A stretch of DNA of 21,377 bases, from contig JAITPB010000026.1 in the NCBI GenBank assembly GCA_031289625.1, positions 1 to 21,377 on the forward strand, given 5' to 3'. This stretch comes from Clostridiales bacterium. GTDB lineage: Bacteria > Bacillota > Clostridia > Lachnospirales > WQUN01. The stretch's first letter is position 1; each line of letters starts with the position of its first letter. Below are positions 14,132-20,948 of the stretch, piece by piece. The notes under the pieces are model-generated. The model had not been told where the DNA came from. It made no database searches and was given only the letters and a program-made list of their open reading frames with translations. The translations under genes were made by a program, and so were the position numbers.

Positions 14132-14257
14132 CTACACCAGCCATAGAAAACAGCAGCAGCAAGCAACAGCAAACAGCAAGCAACAGTAGCCGCCGCTAAT
14201 GGCCATTTGTTCGTGCGCATTCAGTTCTTCAAAACCCGTAAGCATAAGATCGTCCAT
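14132..14257 (-). CDS. Double-glycine leader peptide 5, very short Cys-rich core
   Basis: 41 residues, a size easily missed. The leader carries GFEELNAHEQMAISGG, close to those of peptides 3 and 4, and starts MDDLML. The predicted core is only 18 residues, YCCLLFAVACCCCFLWLV, with six cysteines and otherwise hydrophobic residues. GGGGAGG is placed 6-7 bases before the ATG. The DNA of the core repeats TGTTGCTTGCTG twice and has further TGC units, so it looks prone to slippage. It may be a genuine membrane-active peptide, or a duplicate of peptides 3/4 whose core was reshaped by repeat expansion. The intact leader, start and ribosome binding site favour expression. Confidence 0.7.
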   Translation of the reverse strand: MDDLMLTGFEELNAHEQMAISGGYCCLLFAVACCCCFLWLV

Positions 14258-14309
14258 TATAAAGCCTCCCCGAGCGCTTTACATCATTGGTGAGTGGTAA
14301 GTTGTTTAA

Positions 14310-14717
14310 TTAGGCAGCGGCAAGATCAACAATCGCACTGCCCTGGCAGGAGGTCATCCCGCCAATGTCGCAGCAATCCGGCACAATTCCGCAGTCGCAT
14401 GCGAGCCCGCTGCCGTTTTCCGCCGCGCACATATTGGCAGCGCAAAGGGTACCCGCCACACCGGCGCCAGCCACGCCATAACCGCCAAGGGCAACCGCCG
14501 CGCCGGCAAGAGCAAACGGCAAGCAGCAAATGCAGATAATGGAAGCGACGCCGCAGACCACGCCGACAGCCAGGCCGACAGTGCCGATGACCGCGCCGAC
14601 GACTGCCGCCCCGCTGCCGAGCGCGCCTGTAGCGTCAGCCGCAACGCTACCGCCGTTGATGGCTATTTCTTCGTACACATTCAGTTCTTCAAAACCCATA
14701 AGCATAAGATCGTTCAT
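14310..14717 (-). CDS. Double-glycine leader peptide 4, Cys-rich
   Basis: 135 residues. The leader ends GFEELNVYEEIAINGG (Gly-Gly at 22-23). The 112-residue core begins SVAADATG, has a long Gly/Ala/Val-rich hydrophobic part with VVCG and IICICC motifs, and ends in a Cys module CDCGIVPDCCDIGGMTSC. It contains 11 cysteines. Peptide 3 is its paralog with a shorter hydrophobic part; both DNA and flanking spacer (CATTGGTGA) are duplicated. AAGGGGG precedes the ATG. Export by the C39 transporter is expected. No modifying enzyme is in the operon, so disulfides are the simplest fate of the cysteines. Confidence 0.82.
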   Translation of the reverse strand: MNDLMLMGFEELNVYEEIAINGGSVAADATGALGSGAAVVGAVIGTVGLAVGVVCGVASIICICCLPFALAGAAVALGGYGVAGAGVAGTLCAANMCAAENGSGLACDCGIVPDCCDIGGMTSCQGSAIVDLAAA

Positions 14718-14753
14718 TGTAAAACCCCCTTACGTCATTGGTGATTGGCAAGT

Positions 14754-15080
14754 TTAATAGGCAGCAGCAAGGTCGACAACCGCACTACCCTGGCAGGAAG
14801 TCATCCCACTAACGTCGCAGCAATCCGGCACAATTCCACAGTCGCATCCGAGCCCGCCGCCGTTTTCTACCGCGCACATATTGGCGGCGCAAAAGCAGGC
14901 CGCCACACCGACAAGAGCAAACGGCAAGCAGCAAATGCAGCAAATGGAACAGACGCCGCAGACCACAGCGACAACCGCGCCGACCGCACCTGTAGCATCA
15001 GCCGCAACGGAGCCGCCGTTGACGGCCATTTCTTCGTATTCATTCAGTTCTTCAAAACCTATAAGCATAAGATCGTTCAT
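14754..15080 (-). CDS. Double-glycine leader peptide 3, Cys-rich
   Basis: 108 residues. The leader ends GFEELNEYEEMAVNGG. The 85-residue core begins SVAADATGAVG and contains 14 cysteines, including CGVCSICCICC in the hydrophobic half. Its C-terminal module CDCGIVPDCCDVSGMTSC is almost identical to that of peptide 4. Relative to peptide 4 about 27 residues of Gly/Ala/Val repeat are missing from the middle. AGGAGAA lies before the ATG. It and peptide 4 are recent tandem duplicates with strong conservation of the cysteine spacing at the C-terminus, which argues that the module is functional. Confidence 0.82.
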   Translation of the reverse strand: MNDLMLIGFEELNEYEEMAVNGGSVAADATGAVGAVVAVVCGVCSICCICCLPFALVGVAACFCAANMCAVENGGGLGCDCGIVPDCCDVSGMTSCQGSAVVDLAAAY

Positions 15081-15115
15081 TCTAGAGTTCTCCTGCTGTC
15101 TATTTTTTACGCTGT

Positions 15116-15373
15116 TTAAGCCGCCGGCATAAATGCGTTAAGGTATGTAGCCATTGTCGCCGAAATAATCTGAGAGAAGCCAGTGCCGAGCGTGTTGATG
15201 CCGCCGCCCAGGACATTGGTAATCAGATTGATAGCTCCGCTCACAGCGCCGACAATAGGCGATGCAATCGCAAAAACAGAGCCAAGAATGGACATGAGCG
15301 TGTCCGCAACAGCACCGCCATCCACAAGCATAGATTCCTCTAAACTGAGTTCTTCAAAGCCTTTTAATTCCAT
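15116..15373 (-). CDS. Double-glycine leader peptide 2, Gly/Ala/Ile-rich
   Basis: 85 residues from ATG 15373, chosen because GAGGAGTG lies 10-11 bases upstream and the leader then has the same length as that of peptide 7. The leader ends GFEELSLEESMLVDGG. The 65-residue core is hydrophobic and Gly/Ala-rich with GAVSGAINLI and GGGINTLGTG, has no Cys and contains GxxxG-like motifs. This suggests a membrane-inserting peptide. A run of 12 A residues precedes the ribosome binding site in the mRNA. Confidence 0.8.
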   Translation of the reverse strand: MELKGFEELSLEESMLVDGGAVADTLMSILGSVFAIASPIVGAVSGAINLITNVLGGGINTLGTGFSQIISATMATYLNAFMPAA

Positions 15374-15506
15374 ATCGAATAACACTCCTCTTTTTATTTT
15401 TTTTTTTTGATATACCCGCCTTTCCAAAGGCACGCGCCGCGCCGGAAAAGCAAACTTACGATTGATTCCCGCATACGTTGCGGAGGAATCTAATGAGACG
15501 CTGGAT

Positions 15507-15776
15507 TCAGTATGTAGAGGTCATCGCAGAGATAAACAAAAACAGAGAGTTGTCTTGAGTCATCTTAAAATTGGCGCCCATAGCCTTTATGGTGTTATTC
15601 GCCGTGTTCGCCGTCCTGTCAACCAGCGGATGAGTAGATTGCCCCCATGGCACAATCAGCCCGACAGATGACTGAACAATATCAGTTAGGATGTTGAACA
15701 CATCAAAGCCGCCGTTTACCGCAAGGGCTTCCTGCTCGTTCATCTCGTCAAACCCAGGTACACCTAGAACTTTCAT
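15507..15776 (-). CDS. Double-glycine leader peptide 1
   Basis: 89 residues from ATG 15776, with AGGGAGTG upstream. The leader is the most divergent of the seven: MKVLGVPGFDEMNEQEAL then AVNGG. The 66-residue core begins FDVFNILTDIVQSSVGLIVPWG, is less hydrophobic, has no Cys and is rich in Asn/Thr. It matches none of the other cores. As the first precursor of the row it may have another role, such as an inducing peptide; this is a guess. A 133-bp gap to peptide 2 contains a small hairpin without a T run. Confidence 0.75.
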   Translation of the reverse strand: MKVLGVPGFDEMNEQEALAVNGGFDVFNILTDIVQSSVGLIVPWGQSTHPLVDRTANTANNTIKAMGANFKMTQDNSLFLFISAMTSTY

Positions 15777-15916
15777 TCTCTCACTCCCTTCATTCTCAGT
15801 GGGACGGCGCGCAGAATCTTGCAGCTCGCCACCCATTTCTTTTATATATCATCAACCCCTCTTCCTTTACGGCCGTTCCGGAATCAGGATTGCGGATAAC
15901 TTAAAGATATGCAAGT

Positions 15917-16381
15917 TTAAAAAATATTTGGGCTGATGGACATGTAAATATCTACTTCAAACTTATCTAAGTCTTCCTGACGCAGAATCTCATTTTGATT
16001 CACACTGTAAAGAGTGGAGATAGGCACAAGGTTATTCTGCTGAACATGCCGGGTCAAACCGTCGACAGCGGGCTGCATGTTCTGGGGGTTGCCCTTGTAT
16101 TTGATCATAACGCAATTGATCAGATACAAATGCGGTTTGAAGACAAAATCCTCGGAAGAGGGTATTTCTTTATTGATCGGCAGATAAAATATGGTGTCCA
16201 TTTTTTGCGTCTGCTGGTCGACGCAAAAGGTTGTTGAAATCAAATATCCAGCTTTATCCGCGTTGTATGTTTTGATATACTGCGCCAATTTTTCAATGAT
16301 GGGCGGAACCTCCGCCTGTGTCAAGGTCTTTCTCACGGAAATTAAATTGGTCACATGTAATGTCTGATGCTCCTGTATCAC
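15917..16381 (-). CDS. GyrI-like / DUF5085-like protein, first gene of the peptide operon
   Basis: 154 residues from a GTG start with GGGAGG 7 bases upstream. The alternation of strands and helices (VTNLISVRKTLTQAEVPPII at the start; MDTIFYLPIN and VFKPHLYLINCVMIKYKG in the middle; LVPISTLYSVNQ and DIYMSIS at the end) resembles the duplicated GyrI-like effector-binding fold, and most closely what I recall of DUF5085 proteins. It has no DNA-binding domain and no membrane segment. As the promoter-proximal gene it may sense a small molecule, bind the precursors or protect the producer; the sequence does not decide. Family call tentative. Confidence 0.5.
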   Translation of the reverse strand: MIQEHQTLHVTNLISVRKTLTQAEVPPIIEKLAQYIKTYNADKAGYLISTTFCVDQQTQKMDTIFYLPINKEIPSSEDFVFKPHLYLINCVMIKYKGNPQNMQPAVDGLTRHVQQNNLVPISTLYSVNQNEILRQEDLDKFEVDIYMSISPNIF

Positions 16382-16528
16382 AACAAAACCTCCCTTTAAA
16401 CGAATCTCCTGGTATGGTTATCGCGGCCGTGCGAAAGTCACGTTTTTAATCTCCTGCCGCGCAATAAAAGCCTTTAAAAGGCATTTTGGGAAACGAATTT
16501 TCAAAATTATTCATACTGCATGCTACAA

Positions 16529-16557
16529 ATTATAGAGGATCGCGCAGAATATGTCAA
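16529..16557 (-). promoter_or_regulatory. Consensus sigma-A promoter of the peptide operon
   Basis: Minus strand TTGACA (16557-16552), 17-base spacer and TATAAT (16534-16529) are a perfect match to the consensus at optimal spacing. Transcription should start near 16522, leaving a leader of about 140 nt before the GTG at 16381. That leader includes a small AAAGCCTT/AAGGC hairpin region near 16467-16485. Such a strong promoter suggests either constitutive expression or control by a repressor or later regulation. Confidence 0.88.
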
Positions 16558-16622
16558 CAAAAAAATCGAAAAATATTTTAATACGGCCATTTTTTACGCG
16601 TTTTAAAAGCCGCGCACCCCTC

Positions 16623-18827
16623 CTACAGGCCGTTTTCCGCTTTTTCTTTGTCTGTGAGAAAATGACCGGCGGCGGGCAATTTTTCGATCCGAAAATATTC
16701 CAGGTGATCCGTGATAAATTGCGCGGCGGGGCATATTTTTTGCACCGGCGCGTTTTTTCGCGGCGTGAGGATTTGAATGCCCGCCGCGTTCCTGGAGGCG
16801 CTGACTGCGATCAATGCGCTGTTCAATAAAATCGCCCTGCCGTTGCCCCGCACGACCATATAATCCGCGTCCGCTTCGATGCGATCCGCATAGAGGAGCG
16901 GGGCTTTGTCCGAATATGCGTTGATGAGCTTTTTCCGGTTCATTTTGGTGGCGTAAGCTTCCATGCTGACCTTGGCCGCCTTGCCGTTTTCAAACATAAA
17001 GAACATATACCCGGTGTACGCGCTGACAGCGGTCATCAAGACAATGCGCTCGTTTTCCTCCAGCCCCAGCAGGTTGGCCAGGTATTCCCCCAGGCTCGAC
17101 GCCTTACAGTCCGCCAGTTCATACACTTTCGCCTTGTAGACGTTTCGTTTGTCCGAAAAAAACAGCGCTTCAGATTTGTTGCTGGTTTCCAGTTCCCGCG
17201 CGATGCTGTCGCCCTCTTTGAGCTTCTGATCGGAAGAGGAGCGCAGGGAAGCCAGCGAGACTTTTTTGAAATATTGATGCGCCGTGAGGAACAGCTTGAC
17301 GTTGTACTCCTCAATGAACTCTTCGCCGGAGACGTCGGGGCATGGTTCCTCCGTAATGATCTCCGTCCGGCGCGGCTTGCCATATTTTTTAATGATCTCG
17401 CGCAGCTGCTGGCAAATCAGATCGTGAATTTTCTCGTCACTGCCATGGATCGCATTCAGCTCTTCTAGGTCCCGCCGCAGGCTGTCCAGCTCGTCGACCC
17501 GGTTGAGGATGTATTCTTGGTTTAAATGGCGCAGACGAATTTCCGCGATGAATTCCGCCTGCGTCTGATCGATTTGGAAACCGGACATCAAATTGGGAAT
17601 AACCTGGCTGTCTTCTTTTGTTTGACGAATGATGCGGATGGCTTTGTCAATGTCCAGCAGAATGCGCGAAAGGCCGTCCAGCAAATGCGCTTTCTCCGTT
17701 TTCTTTTCAATGTCAAAACGGATTTGCCGGCGGACGCAGATCGTGCGGAAGCGAACCCATTCCGTCAAAATTTCCGTCACGCCCATGATTTTGGGTGTGC
17801 TGGCCACCAGAAAATTAAAATTGCAGTTGAATGTGTCGCAAAGCGGGGTTAAGCTGAACAGACGGCGCATCAGGTGATCGGGATCGCAGTTTTTTTTCAC
17901 GTCCAGCGTGATCCGCAGGCCGTTCAAATCCGTTTCGTCCCGGACGTCGCTTACCTCGCGGATTTTGTTCGCCCGGATCAGCTGAACGATCTTATCGATG
18001 ATCGCCTCTATCGTGGTGGTGTATGGAATTTCTGTGATTTCAACGCAGTTGTTTTGGCTGTCAAAGTGGTATTTAGCCTTTACTTTGAAGCCGCCCCTGC
18101 CTGTGGCGTAAATGGCCTCCATTTCAGCCGCGTCGTAGATCAATTGGCCGCCTGTGGAAAAATCCGGCGCCAAAAGATACCGCGAAAGAGTAAAGTCTTT
18201 GTCTTTCATAAAATGTATGGTGGCTTCGCAGACTTCTTTGAGGTTGAAACTGCACACGGAGCTGGCCATGCTCACCGCGATCCCCTGGTTCGGCGTGACC
18301 AGCAGATTGGGAAACGTAGTGGGAAAAAGCAAAGGCTCTTTGAGCTTCCCATCGTAATTGTCCATCATATCCACCGCGTCTTTGTCAATGTCTTTAAACA
18401 GCTCCACGCAGATGAGATCGAGCTTGACTTCCGTATACCGGCTGGCCGCGTAGGCCATGTCGCGGGAATACTGCTTGCCAAAATTGCCTTTGGAATCGAT
18501 AAAAGGATGCAGGAGGGCGTCGTTGCCCCGAGTCAGCCGCACCAGAGTTTCATAAATGGCCTGATCGCCGTGCGGGTTCAGGCGCATGGTTTGCCCCACC
18601 ACATTGGCGGACTTGATCCGGCTGCCGGTCAGCAGACCCATTTGATACATGGTATACAGCAGTTTGCGGTGCGCTGGTTTAAAGCCGTCCATCTCGGGGA
18701 TGGCGCGCGATATGATAACGCTCATGGCGTACGGCATGTAATTGGTTTCGAGAGTGCTGACAATGTTTTGTTCTATGACCGCCGCGGCTTTTTCCGCGTC
18801 TTTGACCCGCTTGGGCAAAACAATCAC
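16623..18827 (-). CDS. Type IIA topoisomerase subunit A (ParC/GyrA-like)
   Basis: 734 residues. The N-terminal breakage-reunion domain contains ALSVIISRAIP-like and FKPAHRKLLY motifs, NPHGDQAIYETLVRL (about 84-98) and the active-site Tyr131 in AASRYTEVKL. With its partner it makes and reseals a double-strand break to decatenate or relax DNA. At the quinolone-determining positions it has Gln89 and Glu93 where GyrA has Ser and Asp, typical of a divergent paralog. No clear GyrA-box is seen. The start is a GTG one codon after the parE stop; TTG 18818, with GGGGTG six bases upstream, is an alternative. No T-tract terminator follows, so read-through towards the peptide operon is possible. It is not the main gyrase by its divergence. 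Confidence 0.9.
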   Translation of the reverse strand: MIVLPKRVKDAEKAAAVIEQNIVSTLETNYMPYAMSVIISRAIPEMDGFKPAHRKLLYTMYQMGLLTGSRIKSANVVGQTMRLNPHGDQAIYETLVRLTRGNDALLHPFIDSKGNFGKQYSRDMAYAASRYTEVKLDLICVELFKDIDKDAVDMMDNYDGKLKEPLLFPTTFPNLLVTPNQGIAVSMASSVCSFNLKEVCEATIHFMKDKDFTLSRYLLAPDFSTGGQLIYDAAEMEAIYATGRGGFKVKAKYHFDSQNNCVEITEIPYTTTIEAIIDKIVQLIRANKIREVSDVRDETDLNGLRITLDVKKNCDPDHLMRRLFSLTPLCDTFNCNFNFLVASTPKIMGVTEILTEWVRFRTICVRRQIRFDIEKKTEKAHLLDGLSRILLDIDKAIRIIRQTKEDSQVIPNLMSGFQIDQTQAEFIAEIRLRHLNQEYILNRVDELDSLRRDLEELNAIHGSDEKIHDLICQQLREIIKKYGKPRRTEIITEEPCPDVSGEEFIEEYNVKLFLTAHQYFKKVSLASLRSSSDQKLKEGDSIARELETSNKSEALFFSDKRNVYKAKVYELADCKASSLGEYLANLLGLEENERIVLMTAVSAYTGYMFFMFENGKAAKVSMEAYATKMNRKKLINAYSDKAPLLYADRIEADADYMVVRGNGRAILLNSALIAVSASRNAAGIQILTPRKNAPVQKICPAAQFITDHLEYFRIEKLPAAGHFLTDKEKAENGL

Positions 18828-18830
18828 CCC

Positions 18831-20846
18831 TTAAACAATTTCACTGAAATCGATGTATTTGTGTCCGTGCTCTTCGATAAATTCTTTTCGGCCTTTGAGA
18901 TCGCCGCCCAGCAGAATGTCGAACATGGAGCGCGTTTTTTCCGCTTCTGAAGGCGTGACTTGAATGAGCTTGCGCGTCAGCGGGTTCATCGTGGTCTGCC
19001 ACATCATGTCCGGCTCGTTCTCCCCCAGGCCCTTGGAACGCTGTATGGTGTATTTGCTTTTTAATTTGCCGGTGATCTCGGCCTTCTCTTTTTCGTTGTA
19101 GGCGAAATACGTTTTTTTACCCGCCGTGATTTCATAGAGCGGCGATTCCGCGATGAACACTTTATGGGCTTCTATCAAAGAAGGGACGAGACGGTACAGC
19201 ATCGTCAAAATCAGCGTGCGGATTTGGAAGCCGTCCACATCGGCGTCAGTGCAGATAATAATTTTGCTCCACCTGAGCTGCGCCAGATCGAACGAATTAA
19301 AATCCTGGCCGCGTTTCGCGCGGATTTCTACGCCGCAGCCGAGAACCCGCAGCAGATCCGTAATGATATCGCTGTTGAAAATTTTGTCATAGTCGGCTTT
19401 CAGGCAGTTCAAGATTTTGCCGCGCACCGGCATGATAGCCTGAAACTCCGCGTTCCGGCCCAATTTGCACGAGCCCAGCGCGGAGTCTCCCTCCACGATA
19501 TAAATCTCGCGGCGCGAGACGTCTTTGGTCCGGCAGTTTACAAATTTTTCCACGCGATTGTTTAAATCAATGGCGCCCGTCAATTTTTTCTTGACGGCGA
19601 CGCGCGTACTTTCAGCAGATTCCCGGCTGCGTTTGTTGATGATAATCTGGGCGGCAATTTTGTCGGCTTCGCTTTTGTTTTCGATCAAGTAAACCGCCAG
19701 CCGCTGTTTTAAAAAATCTGTCATGGCTTCTTGAATAAATTTGTTGGTGATGGATTTTTTCGTCTGGTTTTCATAGCTCGTCATAGTCGAAAAAGAATTG
19801 GAGATGAGGATCAAGCTGTCTTCAATGTCGGAGAAGGTGATTTTTTTTTCGTCTTTTTTGTATTGCCCGACGTTTTTGCAATAGAAATCGATCGCTTGCA
19901 CAAACGCCGACCGCACGGCCTTATCCGGCGATCCGCCGTATTCCAGCGGGCTGGAATTGTGATAATACTCAATCTGTTTCACGTCGTTGGAGAAGCAGAA
20001 AGCAAACTCAAATCTAAGTTTGTACTCCGGCTTATCTTCCCGGTCGCGGCCGCGCGTCTCGTGCCGCAGGAAGCAAGGATCGGTAAACGCCTTGTCCCCT
20101 GCTAGTTCGCGTATATAATCCGATACGCCGTTTTCATAATAAAAGGCAAAAATTTCGCCGGACTCCTCGTCCAGCAGTTCAAAGCGCAGACCGGTGTTGA
20201 CAATGGCCTGGCGTTTCAGTGTGTCGGTATAATAAGACAGGGGCACATGAATATCGGTAAAAACATCCCGATCGGGCCGCCAGGTGATACTGGAGCCGGT
20301 TGGCTCACCAGTTGGCTCGTCAGCCGGCCCGCCGGTCAGCCCGCCAACTGCTTTTTGTTTGATCAGCCCGCCGGTGTTTTCGCCTTTTTGAAAATGCAAG
20401 CTGTAGTGGTATCCGTCCCGTACAACGTCCACGTCCATGTATTCGGAGCTGTATTGCGCGGAGCAAAGGCCCAGGCCGTTGAGCCCCAGGCTGAAAGAAT
20501 AATTTTCCTCGTCGTTGTTTTGAAATTTGCCGCCAGCGTAAAGCTCACAGAAAACCAATTCCCAATTGTATTTTTGCTCCACGGGATTATAATCCACAGG
20601 GCAGCCCCGGCCATGATCCGTAACCGTGACGGAATCATCTTTGTGCCGGATGATTTCAATGCTCTGTCCGTAGCCTTCCCGGGCTTCGTCGATGGAATTG
20701 GAAATGATCTCAAAAATAGCATGCTGACAGCCCTCCAGGCCGTCGGAGCCAAAAATGACGGAAGGGCGTTTGCGCACGCGGTCGGCGCCTTTTAAAGAAG
20801 AGATGCTTTCATTGTCGTAAGATTTATTGTTTTTGGGCAAGTCCAC
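18831..20846 (-). CDS. Type IIA topoisomerase subunit B (ParE/GyrB-like)
   Basis: About 671 residues from GTG 20846, chosen because GGTGGTG lies six bases upstream; in-frame GTGs at 20855 and 20858 are possible. GHKL ATPase motifs: NSIDEA (about 50-55), DHGRG (77-81) and an ATP lid LGLNGLG with Asn where gyrase has His. The Toprim domain shows EGDSALGS (about 452) and DADVDG (about 534). It powers strand passage for the ParC-like subunit, whose gene follows after 3 bp. The ATPase domain carries a 16-residue low-complexity insert, GGLTGGPADEPTGEPT, made of four 12-bp DNA repeats. It is much diverged from housekeeping GyrB and fits the second topoisomerase pair common in Clostridia. Confidence 0.9.
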   Translation of the reverse strand: MDLPKNNKSYDNESISSLKGADRVRKRPSVIFGSDGLEGCQHAIFEIISNSIDEAREGYGQSIEIIRHKDDSVTVTDHGRGCPVDYNPVEQKYNWELVFCELYAGGKFQNNDEENYSFSLGLNGLGLCSAQYSSEYMDVDVVRDGYHYSLHFQKGENTGGLIKQKAVGGLTGGPADEPTGEPTGSSITWRPDRDVFTDIHVPLSYYTDTLKRQAIVNTGLRFELLDEESGEIFAFYYENGVSDYIRELAGDKAFTDPCFLRHETRGRDREDKPEYKLRFEFAFCFSNDVKQIEYYHNSSPLEYGGSPDKAVRSAFVQAIDFYCKNVGQYKKDEKKITFSDIEDSLILISNSFSTMTSYENQTKKSITNKFIQEAMTDFLKQRLAVYLIENKSEADKIAAQIIINKRSRESAESTRVAVKKKLTGAIDLNNRVEKFVNCRTKDVSRREIYIVEGDSALGSCKLGRNAEFQAIMPVRGKILNCLKADYDKIFNSDIITDLLRVLGCGVEIRAKRGQDFNSFDLAQLRWSKIIICTDADVDGFQIRTLILTMLYRLVPSLIEAHKVFIAESPLYEITAGKKTYFAYNEKEKAEITGKLKSKYTIQRSKGLGENEPDMMWQTTMNPLTRKLIQVTPSEAEKTRSMFDILLGGDLKGRKEFIEEHGHKYIDFSEIV
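20299..20346. repeat. Four 12-bp tandem repeats within parE
   Basis: GTTGGCTCACCA, GTTGGCTCGTCA, GCCGGCCCGCCG and GTCAGCCCGCCA stand head to tail on the plus strand. Because the unit is 12 bp the parE frame is kept; it encodes Gly/Pro/Asp/Glu/Thr-rich peptide between two strands of the ATPase domain. Copy number may vary between strains. Confidence 0.75.
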
Positions 20847-20888
20847 TATGTACACCACCGGATAAAATGTTTGTTCGTTTTGTTCTTT

Positions 20889-20917
20889 ACTGTAGCATGA
20901 TTTAACATGCCTGTAAA
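20889..20917 (-). promoter_or_regulatory. Promoter of parE-parC with a dyad in the spacer
   Basis: Minus strand TTTACA (20917-20912), 17-base spacer and TACAGT (20894-20889). The spacer contains GCATG-TTAAAT-CATGC, a 5-bp dyad at operator position. A supercoiling- or repressor-sensitive promoter is possible. Confidence 0.6.
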
Positions 20918-20920
20918 TAT

Positions 20921-20944
20921 GAAAAAAGCGGGCAAAAGCCCGCT
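20921..20944 (-). terminator. Terminator of the secreted thioredoxin-like gene
   Basis: AGCGGGC (20927-20933) and GCCCGCT (20938-20944) form a 7-bp G-C-rich stem with an AAAA/TTTT loop, followed on the minus strand by a T run (A run 20922-20926). It starts four bases after the stop codon of the gene at 20949 and separates it from the parE promoter. Confidence 0.85.
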
Positions 20945-20948
20945 CTCA

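Noticed and set aside
14132..14257. Peptide 5 considered a pure pseudogene of peptides 3/4
   Set aside because: Ribosome binding site, start and complete leader are intact and the core starts immediately after GG; kept as a gene with stated doubt.
9546..16381. Lanthipeptide, sactipeptide or thiopeptide cluster
   Set aside because: No LanM/LanB/LanC, radical-SAM or YcaO-like gene is present in the block; the Cys-rich cores alone do not justify such a call.
16560..16622. Terminator after parC
   Set aside because: Only a weak CGCG pairing is seen and no T run follows on the minus strand, so no terminator is called.
17874..18950. 358-codon open frame on the plus strand opposite the topoisomerase genes
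   Set aside because: It is antisense to the parC/parE genes with intact family motifs, has no ribosome binding site and reads as a His/Phe-rich shadow composition.
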